Shown here: one piece after another, positions 19,801-28,886 of the stretch
Numbering within the stretch: the stretch's first letter is position 1
How the letters are laid out: each line of letters begins with the position of its first letter
NCBI GenBank assembly: GCA_938022165.1
Contig: CALIEI010000138.1
Location: 1-32,981, forward strand
DNA length: 32,981 bases
Direction of reading: 5' to 3'
From: an uncultured Saprospiraceae bacterium
Lineage (GTDB): Bacteria; Bacteroidota; Bacteroidia; Chitinophagales; Saprospiraceae
The notes under the pieces: generated by a model
The model's input: the letters and a program-made list of their open reading frames with translations, nothing else
Told to the model about the DNA's origin: nothing
Databases searched by the model: none
Made by a program: the position numbers and the translations under genes

Positions 19801-20165
19801 ACTCCATTCGACCAAGCATCTTCAGGAATTTCTATTCCTGAATCTTTTGAAACATCTTTAAATTTCATCCCTCCCTCGTTCAAGAAAAGTTTATTAGAAC
19901 CTTGGTTAGATGAAAAGTAAAGATCTATCAGACCATCATTATTAAAATCACCAGCTCCTACCCCTGCACCATTATAAAAGTACATGTAGTTGAATATATT
20001 CATATCTATGGATAACTCTAGCTTGTTGCTAAAGTGCAAACCCGTTTCAGAAGAATCTAATATTTTAAATGCAGCAGCTTCTAGTGAGATATGCTCAGAG
20101 GAATTTTGGTGGCAACTAAAAAACACAACAAAACAAAAAGCAAGAAGTAGTACTTTATTCAACAT
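16821..20165 (-). CDS. VCBS/FG-GAP repeat-containing ASPIC/UnbV (CRTAC1-like) lipoprotein, copy 2
   Basis: Lipoprotein signal LLLAFCFVVFFSCHQN; many DxNxDGxxDL Ca2+-loop repeats (GDFNNDGLIDLYFSSN, YADLDNDGDLDVVVNN); ASPIC/UnbV-like GSKVIVYKKDQ...RGFQSSMEIPFHLGIG..EVDSIHLVWPD. Confidence 0.92.
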   Translation of the reverse strand: MLNKVLLLAFCFVVFFSCHQNSSEHISLEAAAFKILDSSETGLHFSNKLELSIDMNIFNYMYFYNGAGVGAGDFNNDGLIDLYFSSNQGSNKLFLNEGGMKFKDVSKDSGIEIPEDAWSNGVSIVDFNNDGLLDIYVTQLGAFQDLEGRNLFFICQSIDENGIPIYKEMAEEIGLAQSSFGTQTLFFDADLDGDLDVFQMNHSLHANGTFGQRKNFAEEFHPTSGDKYLENQNGRFVEKTKDAGINSSVIGYGLGIVASDLNLDGLPDLYVGNDFHENDYLYVNQGNGIFKEDLTNQMMHTSRFSMGVDAADINNDLYPDLITLDMLPSDPYILKTSEGEDAFDIFKFKLGYGYNYQYAKNSLQVNQGNNTYSELAMYAGVHATDWSWAALLFDFDNDGYKDAFISNGIPKRMNDIDYINFVEKVDIQNRIRTKAVEDKDVEMIDNLPEIKLPNRFFKNNGDLTFQDLGPNIFNDKNTYSNGAIYADLDNDGDLDVVVNNIDDEALVYENNSNPNPESFLSLKLKGAENNINAIGSKVIVYKKDQTIFHEKFPLRGFQSSMEIPFHLGIGDVNEVDSIHLVWPDNTYQKISAKDDSEISYTAGLAKFNYEQLKRRNVTFNSLTDQTKQLQLNVQHKENPFIEFNRESLIPHMTSSEGPALAVGDVNGDGLDDFYIGSSKRKLSKVYVQQQNGTFIQRSSEVFRRDSISEEVSALLIDVDGDKDLDLVTANGGSEYSVTSEWNSPRVYSNDGKGSFSSVEGAFPNNVKLTASCIISNDINGDGYPDLFIGARAVSRSYGVLPSSYVLINDGKGKYMDKTEEYAPELTNYQFVKDAQWSDLNGDKELDLILALEWGAVEAFIRKGSKFERRKLIDKHGWWNFVLPYDFDNDGDIDILAGNLGLNSRLKASEEQPIRMYYNDFDANGTKEQLLTYYIDDKEIPFANKHELETQLPYLKKDFLLAKDFAKASLNELIGKDNLSKAQLSYVDYFQNAILINNGNLQFEVKSLADNLQWTSYNDAIVVDANGDELMDVFMGGNFYDNNIQMGRLDSDLGSLLINKGNGEFEKAFTPEVKIRAQIRNIKRLKGTKDQNMILVATNNDSLRILRIDPNQKEL

Positions 20166-20167
20166 GC

Positions 20168-23100
20168 TTACTTTAGAATTTTAAAAAGCTTTGGAGATTC
20201 GTTATTAATACCTACAAGTATATGTCTCTGATTGTTTATAGATAAAAGCTTAATGTCTTGCACTTCACCTTTAACGCTTAGTCCGGTTTGGTTTAGTACC
20301 TCAAAATTTCCTTTTCCATCATTTATTAATAAATGTCCTCTACTGGCATCCAGTCTTGAAAACTGAGGAAGGAAATCAAAATTATTTCCTCCAATTACTA
20401 AATCCTCATCTCCATCCTCATCTATATCTATAGGTAAGATTGCATTCACACAAGACAACTGTACATCAATAGGCAATTCTTTAATTTTAAAATTTCCTTG
20501 TCCATTGTTAATAGCGATACATGAAGGCAAATAACTTACCCCTTTTCGAGAAGCTGCATCTAATAATTTTTTATCAAAAAGATCTTCAATACCTTTTGTA
20601 GCAAAATCTTTATGCATAAGATTTTTTTTCTTCAATATTGGAAGTTGCTCAGTTAACTCACGCTTAGAAAAAATTGGGTAGTTTTTATTTCCATCAGAGT
20701 AAGTAATGATTTTATCAAACTCTCCATTTTGATCAAAATCATAAACGAATATTCTTAAAGGATCATTCTCTTCCGCTTTGAAAGATACGTTCTTACCTAT
20801 GTTCCCAAGTATCAAATCTTGATCACCATCTTTATCTATATCAGCTGTAGAAACACTATTCCAAAAACCATATAGTTTAGATAATGATGATTCCACTTTC
20901 ACAAAACCTTCACCATTGTATTGAAAAATACTGGGTGCCATCCACTCTCCTACAACTACTAATTCTTTTTTATCGTCACCCATCAAATCAATCCAAGCAG
21001 CATCTTTTATCATACCTACGGTTCGCATTTCCTTTGGAAGCTCGAAAGATTCAAATTTTCCATTTCCCAAATTTTTGTAGATAAAGCAATTGGGACTCAC
21101 TCCATATGTTCTTGTCAAATTTAGATTCCCTACAAACAAATCAATCAATTCATCACCATCAAAATCATAAGGCAAGACTGCGGATGTATTCATCCTATTG
21201 TTGGGTAAGCCATCTTTGCTTAAATCATAATTTCCTTTTCCATCGTTAATAAGAAGGCGATCTGCAATAAGTGGGTTATGCGCTAATTGTTCATTACCTC
21301 CACTACCAACAAATAAGTCTTGATCGCCATCTGAATCTGCATCAAAAAATGCTACAGCAGTATCTTCAAAATCTTTCAACTTTTCAAGTAAGTCTTTCTC
21401 GCTTTGTACGAATTGACCATTACTGCTAAGCATGAATTGGCCAGCTTGACCCTTAGCCCCAGAAAAGTAGATGTCACTTTGGCCATCGCCATTCAAGTCA
21501 GCAACACCAATCTTTGGCCCTTCTTGCGAATACATCGATGGGATATTTCTTTCATAGTAAAAATCAACATAATCATTTTCCTTGTGCGCTTCAATTTTGA
21601 ATGGCACCTCTTCCAATAGAGTTTTTGTAGTCGTTGATTTGTTTGAATCAACAAACAAACTGGAATTGATTTCACTTTGACTTATTTCTATATCTTGATT
21701 GACGGCTTCTACCATATGTTTTGTTTCTTTTCCATCAGGCCAGATAACTATAAGGGAATCTATTTTTTCATACTCCCCTAAGCCAAAAATGCTGGTATAG
21801 TCTACAGAAGATTGAAACCCTCGGTTAGGCACAAGCTCTTTTAGCAATATCTTGCCCTCTACATAAAGCTTCAATTTAGCGCCGATAGCAAAAGTATTTT
21901 TCTCCTGTCCCTTAAGTTTTACTCTTAGATAGTTAGCACTAGAATTATTTTTAAAGATTTGACTTTGCTGATTAACGTTATTCACTACTAGATCAAGATC
22001 ACCGTCATTATCTAAATCACCATAGGCAGCCCCATTAGAGAATGATTCTTTATCTAAACCCCATTCTTGGGCAGATTCAGAAAAAGTTAAATCTCCATTA
22101 TTTCTAAATACATTATTGACAATCGGTGTAGAAGGCATTTTTTCAATGATATTGAATAACTCTTCCTTCTTACCTCCAAGTGCCATTTTTGAAACTACAT
22201 CATTAGCGAAGAAGTCAATGAAATCTAAATCAACTACATCTTTATAAATTCCATTGCACACATAAATATCCGTATTGCTATCATTATCCATGTCAAACAT
22301 TAGCGCTCCCCAGCTCCAATCAGAGGCAGCTACATTTGCGAAATTAGAAATCTCTTTAAAGCGGTTGTCGACAGAATTTAACTGCAAGGTATTTTGCATA
22401 TATTGATTGTAAAATCCACTCTTAGTTTTTAGCTTGAATAAATTAATGTCATCAAAAGAAGCATTTTTCTTTCTTCTTTGTGGATCTATAGGAAGCATAT
22501 CGGTGACAAATATGTCACTCAAGCCATCATTATTAATATCCGCCATATCAGCGCCCATAGAGGAATGGGAAATATGATCTATGTAGCTAGGAAGGTCTTC
22601 TTTAAACTTCCCATTCTTATCATTTATATATAAATAGTCTCGTTCGAAAAAATCATTGCTGACATAAATATCTGGCCACTTATCATTATTCACATCGCCA
22701 ATAGTAACCCCTAATCCAAAACCAATTAAACTTCCAAATATTCCTGACTCTTCACTTACATCGACAAAGGTGTTCCCATCATTGCGTAATAACTTATCAC
22801 CACCTCCTTTAAGGAATTCTTCAACAGGCCAGTCTTTTGCCCTTAGATTTCTTTTATTAGAATAGTTCAAGGTGTTGACCGGAATGAAACTGTTGTTTAA
22901 AATATATAAGTCTAGGTCTCCATCTTTATCGTAGTCGAAAAAAGATGCATGAGTAGTATAGCCTTCTTCATCTAGGCCCCATTCGCTGGCAGATTCTGTA
23001 AAAGTTAGATCCTTGTTATTAATATACAAGGTGTTGTTTTGCTTACTCCCTTTTCTATAGCCAGCGTTGCACACATAAATATCTAAATATCCGTCTAGGT

Positions 23101-23473
23101 TGATATCAACCATGGCAACACCTGTGCTCCATTTATTTTCATCAAGCACGCCAGCTGTTTCTGAAATATCTTTAAACTTAAAATCTCCTTCGTTTAGGTA
23201 AAGGCGATTGGCACCCATATTTGAAGTAAAGAATACATCAGGCAAACCATCATTGTTTACGTCACCTATTGCAACTCCCCCACCATTGTAAAAATTTCTA
23301 TAATTGAAAATATTGAAGTCCTCACTATTATGAACCTCATTGATAAAATCCACACCTGAATGACTGGAGTTAACTTCCTTGAATAGCTTTTTGGACGAAT
23401 CCATATCCGAATCAGAACAAGAAATGAAAGCAAATAAAATGAATAGAATGAAAAATTTTCTAGAGAAAATCAT
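20168..23473 (-). CDS. VCBS/FG-GAP repeat-containing ASPIC/UnbV (CRTAC1-like) lipoprotein, copy 1
   Basis: Lipoprotein signal FILFILFAFISCSDSD; GDVNNDGLPDVFFTSN, YGDLDNDGDLDLVVNN repeats; GAKLKLYVEGK...RGFQSSVDYTSIFGLG..KIDSLIVIWPDG. Clear paralogue of 16821-20165. Confidence 0.92.
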   Translation of the reverse strand: MIFSRKFFILFILFAFISCSDSDMDSSKKLFKEVNSSHSGVDFINEVHNSEDFNIFNYRNFYNGGGVAIGDVNNDGLPDVFFTSNMGANRLYLNEGDFKFKDISETAGVLDENKWSTGVAMVDINLDGYLDIYVCNAGYRKGSKQNNTLYINNKDLTFTESASEWGLDEEGYTTHASFFDYDKDGDLDLYILNNSFIPVNTLNYSNKRNLRAKDWPVEEFLKGGGDKLLRNDGNTFVDVSEESGIFGSLIGFGLGVTIGDVNNDKWPDIYVSNDFFERDYLYINDKNGKFKEDLPSYIDHISHSSMGADMADINNDGLSDIFVTDMLPIDPQRRKKNASFDDINLFKLKTKSGFYNQYMQNTLQLNSVDNRFKEISNFANVAASDWSWGALMFDMDNDSNTDIYVCNGIYKDVVDLDFIDFFANDVVSKMALGGKKEELFNIIEKMPSTPIVNNVFRNNGDLTFSESAQEWGLDKESFSNGAAYGDLDNDGDLDLVVNNVNQQSQIFKNNSSANYLRVKLKGQEKNTFAIGAKLKLYVEGKILLKELVPNRGFQSSVDYTSIFGLGEYEKIDSLIVIWPDGKETKHMVEAVNQDIEISQSEINSSLFVDSNKSTTTKTLLEEVPFKIEAHKENDYVDFYYERNIPSMYSQEGPKIGVADLNGDGQSDIYFSGAKGQAGQFMLSSNGQFVQSEKDLLEKLKDFEDTAVAFFDADSDGDQDLFVGSGGNEQLAHNPLIADRLLINDGKGNYDLSKDGLPNNRMNTSAVLPYDFDGDELIDLFVGNLNLTRTYGVSPNCFIYKNLGNGKFESFELPKEMRTVGMIKDAAWIDLMGDDKKELVVVGEWMAPSIFQYNGEGFVKVESSLSKLYGFWNSVSTADIDKDGDQDLILGNIGKNVSFKAEENDPLRIFVYDFDQNGEFDKIITYSDGNKNYPIFSKRELTEQLPILKKKNLMHKDFATKGIEDLFDKKLLDAASRKGVSYLPSCIAINNGQGNFKIKELPIDVQLSCVNAILPIDIDEDGDEDLVIGGNNFDFLPQFSRLDASRGHLLINDGKGNFEVLNQTGLSVKGEVQDIKLLSINNQRHILVGINNESPKLFKILK

Positions 23474-23548
23474 ATACCAAAACTACAAAAAAAGGTCGTC
23501 TGTAAATCAATACAGACGACCTAAAAATTCTTTATTTGGTACTAAATA

Positions 23549-25051
23549 TTAGTACCCAGGATTTTGTACAAGGTTTGGATTTCCAGCAAGAGATCTTGAA
23601 GGGATTGGGAACAATAAACGCTCCTCACCAGTAGCGGGCTTTTCTTCCCAAGCGTCTAAGAATCTTCCAAATCTAATTAAATCTTGTCTTCTATGACCTT
23701 CCCAGTACAACTCTCTTCCTCTTTCCGCTAGTAAAGATGCTTCATCAATTGCAGATAGAGCACTTGCACCACGGATTGTTCGTATGTTGTTAACGATGTC
23801 CAATGCTCCCGCAGAGTCACCAGTTCTCATTAGTGCTTCAGCTTGCATTAACAAAACATCAGCATATCTGTAGAATACATAGTCGTTATCAACATTGTCT
23901 CCATTGTTATAATCAATTGGATACTTAACAACTCTAACACCAGTAACTTCTAGATTAGATCCTGACTCTTGAATTGCAACCTCTGGCGTAAAAGCAAGTG
24001 GATTACCTAATCTATCTTCCAATGCATTACCATCTTGATCAAACTGTTGACCTGCAAGAAATCCAGCGTTAATACCAGCTACTTCTGTAGAGCCTTCGTA
24101 ATCAGTTGCTCTTCTCGCATCATCATCTTCGAAACTAGCGTAAAAGTCACCTAATGTTGAGAATCCGTTCCATCCTGAAGGATTTTGATTATAGTGTAAA
24201 GTACAGAACCATCTTGATCTAACGTTACCAGAACTAATCCCGCCTTGATTTAAACCAGTGAAAATATTTTCCGTTGAAATCGCATCATTAGTTGGCGCGA
24301 AATTATCGAAATAATTTGTTGCCAAACTATATTTACCGGAATTCGTCAACTGTTGCGCAATAGCATTTACTCTATTCATATCAGCTGCATCGAAACTAGG
24401 TGCCGCTCTATTTAAGTAAACTCCTCTATTAAGTAATAACTTCATCTCAAGTACTAATGCTGCATCTTTATTAGCAACATGTGCTGGACCATCAGGAAGA
24501 TTTGAACTAATGGCTTGAAGTTCACTTATAATAAAATCAATAGTCTCTTGTGGTCCAAGTACGGTAGCATCCTCTAAAAGAGGCGCACCAGCTTCTCTAA
24601 ATGGAACTTGTCCCCAGCCATCTAATACGGAACCCATCACAAAAGCTCTTAGGAATCTTGCTTGTGCTTCTTGCTCTGGAGTAGGTTCAAACTGTAAGAT
24701 GTTAGTCGTACCAAATACAACTTGTAATAGCTCTGAAAATGTGCTCGCTAAAAAATCATGATCAGGTGACCATGAGTGATCGTGAAGTGATCTCCAAATA
24801 CCATTATCATCCCAATCCGGTCCTCTAGTTGGCCCTATGGTCTCATCAGAAGTATGCTGTTGAGCAGCCCAAAATCTAGATTGATCTTGATATGGCAATC
24901 TTAATGCTTCATACTGAGCAGTCAATAAATTCTCTACATCAATCAGATCAGCATTTTGCTCCACCGTAATGGTATCTCTGATTTCTGGTTCTAAGTCTGT
25001 GCATGAAAAACCTAGCATCAAACCAAGAAATAAAATGAAATAATTCTTCAT
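23549..25051 (-). CDS. SusD/RagB-family outer-membrane nutrient-binding lipoprotein
   Basis: Lipoprotein signal FLGLMLGFSCTDLEPE; YADVLLMQAEALMRTGDSAGALDIVNNIRTIRGA and RELYWEGHRRQDLIRFGRFLDAW: SusD C-terminal signatures. Confidence 0.93.
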   Translation of the reverse strand: MKNYFILFLGLMLGFSCTDLEPEIRDTITVEQNADLIDVENLLTAQYEALRLPYQDQSRFWAAQQHTSDETIGPTRGPDWDDNGIWRSLHDHSWSPDHDFLASTFSELLQVVFGTTNILQFEPTPEQEAQARFLRAFVMGSVLDGWGQVPFREAGAPLLEDATVLGPQETIDFIISELQAISSNLPDGPAHVANKDAALVLEMKLLLNRGVYLNRAAPSFDAADMNRVNAIAQQLTNSGKYSLATNYFDNFAPTNDAISTENIFTGLNQGGISSGNVRSRWFCTLHYNQNPSGWNGFSTLGDFYASFEDDDARRATDYEGSTEVAGINAGFLAGQQFDQDGNALEDRLGNPLAFTPEVAIQESGSNLEVTGVRVVKYPIDYNNGDNVDNDYVFYRYADVLLMQAEALMRTGDSAGALDIVNNIRTIRGASALSAIDEASLLAERGRELYWEGHRRQDLIRFGRFLDAWEEKPATGEERLLFPIPSRSLAGNPNLVQNPGY

Positions 25052-25074
25052 ATCTTAATTTTTATTATAAAGTT

Positions 25075-28068
25075 TTAAAATGAGGCTCCAACAGTAAGCA
25101 AAAATGATCTCGCTGATGGATACGGTATATACTCAATTCCTTGAGAAGGTACGCCATTTCTTAGATTTACAGTGTTAACTTCCGGATCAAAGCCTGAATA
25201 ATTGGTAAATAATGCTAGATTTTGTCCAGTTATTGACACGTTTATATCCTTTAATTGTCCAGCATCTCCAAATCTATACCCTAAAGTTAGATTAGACAAT
25301 TTCACAAAATCACCATCTTCTACAAATCTTGAAGAAGCTGAGATTGGATTTGCACGACTTTCCTGAACAGGTCCATCTAATAACACTGCGTCAATATTTC
25401 TAGTTCCTATGTTACCAATAGGAAGTACACTGTTCGCTGTATTATTATAAATTTGGTGTCCAAATGCACCGTGCAAATTAGCTCCAATGAAGAATCCACC
25501 AGCTTCAAAGTTAATATTGAATCCTAATACAGTGTTTGCATTTGGATCTCCAGCAGCCATCAATTCTCCATCATTTGCGAAAATTGAATTTCCATCATCG
25601 TCAAGCCCTTGATAATCTCTTACAAAGAAGGTATTGATTGGGAAACCATTTCTAATCGTTTGGACAGTTGTATTTGAAATACCTTGTCCAAATAATTCTC
25701 CAGTAGGAACTTCAATAGTAAAATCTCTTATCTCATTAGTTAAGAAAGCCAAGTTTACACCAGCTGACAATCTAACGTCTCCTTTATTGATAATGTTTGC
25801 ATTTAACCCTATTTCAAGTCCGCTGTTTACCAATTCACCATCAAGATTTTGGAAAGGTCTTGCTGGAGGTCCAGGCTCAGAAACTTGCAAGTCTAATAAT
25901 AAGTCGCTAGTTACTCTGTTGTAGTATTCAACCGTTCCTGTAATACCGTAATTAAATAATGAAAAATCAACCCCTACATTAAATGTAGCTGAAGATTCCC
26001 AAGTTAAATTAGGGTTAGCCTCACGAGTCAAAAACTGACCTGAATTATCTAGAAGATCAATCACAGTCAATGCCGCATCAGCAGCAAATTCCTGATTACC
26101 AGAAATACCCCATCCAGCTCTAAGCTTTAACTGATCGATAGCGTCATTTGCCAAGAAAGATTCATTATGTAAATTCCAAGCAGCAGCCACTGATGGGAAT
26201 ACACCATATCTATTATTCTCTCCAAAACGAGTAGAACCATCTGCTCTTAAAGTACCCGTCAATAAGAATCTATCATTAATGTTTAAGTTTGCTCTTCCAA
26301 AGAATGATTGTATTTCACTGATCGGCTCTGCAAAAGAAAACACATTTCTATTATCACGATTAGAGTTTTGTAATGCTAGATCATTATTGAAATCTAAAAT
26401 GTCAAATCCAAAGCCTCCAAATCCAAAGCCTTGAAAATTGAATTTTTGATATTCATAACCACCTAATAGGTTTAATGAATTGTTTGTTCCTAAATCTACA
26501 TTGTAGTTCAGAGTATGTGTGTGTACTTGGTTGATCAATCTGTTTTGAGATTGTCCTGCAAATCCAAGTCCTTCAACTCCTTGTACATTAATCAAACCAG
26601 AGATCCCACCAGAAGCATTACTGTTCGCAAAGTTATTACCATAACGGTAACGGTAAGTCAAATTATCAGTAATGTTCCAATACGGAGAAATAGAACCTAT
26701 AATAGTAGTCGTATTAGCTTGTTCTCTGTGAGCGTCCAACAATTGAAGTGGGTTGATAGTAGTAGCACCCACTGTCGCCGTTGTTGAATTATTAGTAGCT
26801 GTAGTAAAAGCCCCATTTGACATCAACGGAATAGTTGGATTCCATTGTAAAGCTTGTGCAACTAAGTTACCTGTAAAACCAGCGTTAGTCGAAATAGGCG
26901 CAATGTCTTCTACAGCATGAGAAGTAGCTAAAAATACATCAAAGCCTACTTTATCTTCCAATAAAGTATACTGTGCATTTATGGTAGCATTGTATCTTTC
27001 CAATCCTGATTCTCTAACAATACCCTCCGTATCAAAATATCCGAGAGATACTCTATAAGAACCATTATCTGAACCACCTCCTATAGACATATTATAGTTT
27101 TGAGTAGTACCCGTTTGTAAAATTTCATCTAAGGCATCTACATTTCCTCCACCATCTGCAGAAGCTAAATCGTCTCCAGTGAAACCATATTGACCCAAAG
27201 CAGATCTATATTCATCTCCATCTAGAATGTCATACCCGTTCAAAAGTGTACTTACACCTACACCTGCATTAAAGCTAATAGAAGGTTCAGCGTTTTTACC
27301 TTTTTTAGTAGTTACGATTATAACACCATTTGCTGCTCTTGCGCCATAGATAGCTGCTGAAGAAGCATCCTTTAATACTTGGATAGATTCGATATCCTGT
27401 GGATTAAGGAAGTTCAATGGGTTAGAATTTGGTAACTCTCCAATGTCTGTATTCAAGATACGTGCTCTAGCACTTCTACCATCCAATGGAATACCATCTA
27501 TTACATATAGTGGGTTTGCGCCTGCTCTGATAGAGTTATTACCTCTAATCTGAACAGTGGCTTCAGCACCAGGCTGACCACTATTGTTGGTAACATTAAT
27601 ACCCGGAAGACGACCTTGAAGCAGTTGATCAGAGTTTACAACTACCCCTTTGTTGAAATCTTTAGCCTCTAGAGATGCAACAGATCCGGTAAGGTCTGTC
27701 CTTCTAACAGCTCCGTAACCAATCACCACTACTTCATCTAAAATCTCTCCCGCTCCTAGCGATACGTCTACAACGTTAGATGCTCCTAATGGTATCGTTT
27801 GAGATCCATATCCAGTATAGGATATATCTAATGATTGTGCATCAGCAGGTACTTGAATAGAGTAAGTCCCATCTATGTCAGTGATGGTCCCTGTGGTAGT
27901 TCCAGTAACGATTACACTCGCACCGATTAGTGGATCTCCATTGTCGTTATCTATAATGGTACCACTAATGGTTCTTTGTCCATAAGAAACGATCGATATT
28001 GCCATAAAGGCAAACATCAAAATCAATCCCTTATAAGAATTGTCAAATTTGATTTTCATACATTCCAA
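25075..28068 (-). CDS. SusC/RagA-family TonB-dependent outer-membrane transporter (likely start at 28059)
   Basis: Carboxypeptidase-D-like domain GTIIDNDNGDPLIGASVIVTGTTTGTITDIDGTYSI; TonB box region DEVVVIGYGAVRRTDLTGSV; plug PLYVIDGIPLDG...DIESIQVLKDASSAAIYGARAANGVIIVTTKKG. Confidence 0.95.
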   Translation of the reverse strand: MECMKIKFDNSYKGLILMFAFMAISIVSYGQRTISGTIIDNDNGDPLIGASVIVTGTTTGTITDIDGTYSIQVPADAQSLDISYTGYGSQTIPLGASNVVDVSLGAGEILDEVVVIGYGAVRRTDLTGSVASLEAKDFNKGVVVNSDQLLQGRLPGINVTNNSGQPGAEATVQIRGNNSIRAGANPLYVIDGIPLDGRSARARILNTDIGELPNSNPLNFLNPQDIESIQVLKDASSAAIYGARAANGVIIVTTKKGKNAEPSISFNAGVGVSTLLNGYDILDGDEYRSALGQYGFTGDDLASADGGGNVDALDEILQTGTTQNYNMSIGGGSDNGSYRVSLGYFDTEGIVRESGLERYNATINAQYTLLEDKVGFDVFLATSHAVEDIAPISTNAGFTGNLVAQALQWNPTIPLMSNGAFTTATNNSTTATVGATTINPLQLLDAHREQANTTTIIGSISPYWNITDNLTYRYRYGNNFANSNASGGISGLINVQGVEGLGFAGQSQNRLINQVHTHTLNYNVDLGTNNSLNLLGGYEYQKFNFQGFGFGGFGFDILDFNNDLALQNSNRDNRNVFSFAEPISEIQSFFGRANLNINDRFLLTGTLRADGSTRFGENNRYGVFPSVAAAWNLHNESFLANDAIDQLKLRAGWGISGNQEFAADAALTVIDLLDNSGQFLTREANPNLTWESSATFNVGVDFSLFNYGITGTVEYYNRVTSDLLLDLQVSEPGPPARPFQNLDGELVNSGLEIGLNANIINKGDVRLSAGVNLAFLTNEIRDFTIEVPTGELFGQGISNTTVQTIRNGFPINTFFVRDYQGLDDDGNSIFANDGELMAAGDPNANTVLGFNINFEAGGFFIGANLHGAFGHQIYNNTANSVLPIGNIGTRNIDAVLLDGPVQESRANPISASSRFVEDGDFVKLSNLTLGYRFGDAGQLKDINVSITGQNLALFTNYSGFDPEVNTVNLRNGVPSQGIEYIPYPSARSFLLTVGASF

Positions 28069-28599
28069 TTTTGATATTTGTTAAAATATTTTTTCCATAC
28101 TTGTCTAGAAATGAAGAAATTACCCAATTCTAGTGTCTTTTTATTTCATACTAAGCGCTCTGACAAAAAGCTTAAAACACGGCAGAATCTATATTATGTG
28201 TTTCTTTTACAATTAGTAAATATATACACTTGGATTAAAATAAAAAAATTTTGTTGGTAACTTAGATTAATCACATGATCAGTAGTTGTCGATCTTTAAT
28301 TTGCAAAATTTGATGTTTGTGTAAAAAGAAAGCGAGCAGAATTTCAAGATAGTGACTTTAGTTTTAGATTATATTTTATCAGTTAACTGTTAATCAGTCA
28401 ACATTATTTATAAACAAGAAAAATCGTGCATAAATATATACTAATCGAAGAGTATTGGAAGCACAGGTAGTAAAGATTTAGTTTCTCAGCAATCAAAGTG
28501 TTATGGCGAAATGGTAAGTAAATTTTTACAGTCGATCCACTTGGTTGATGTCTTTATAATGAAAGTGAATTTTATAGCTATAGTCCGATATATTATATA

Positions 28600-28745
28600 C
28601 GTATACATCGCGGAAGCGTATAGCTGTAGCTCGACGCACCGGAGGGGCGTAAGGACAAGGGATAGCAGCGGCATCTCGTTTTTTATGACTGTAAGGAATA
28701 AAAACGAGATATAGCGTAGAGCCCGGTGCCGACGTAGTACGGCAT
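28600..28745 (+). ncRNA. Candidate structured RNA or dispersed structured repeat in the SusC-protease intergenic region
   Basis: Nested stems: gcaccgg (28636-28642)/ccggtgc (28723-28729) enclosing atctcgttttt...aaaacgagat (28673-28710); conserved-looking 'ggacaagggatagcagcggcatc...gatatagcgtagagcccgg' arrangement; GC-rich compared with flanks. Family and strand inferred, not searched. Confidence 0.5.
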
Positions 28746-28886
28746 GGTCCCAAAAAAGAATTTACAATACCTTTTAAGTGGCAACTTAGGTCAAGTTAAA
28801 ATGGTGTTGGAAAAGAAAACTTCATAATCTAAATATCAATTGAGTATCTTCATAATTGATTGGCCATTCTAAGGTTAAAGCGCAAC

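Noticed and set aside
16821-23473. Dense recurring short motifs (e.g. 'ccatcattattaaaatc') resembling a DNA repeat array or CRISPR
   Set aside because: They are the codon-level footprint of VCBS DxNxDGxxD protein repeats; spacing is irregular and there are no uniform repeats or spacers.
28511-28753. Opposing 67-aa (+) and 75-aa (-) ORFs
   Set aside because: Both overlie the nested-stem element at 28600-28745; better explained as structured non-coding sequence.
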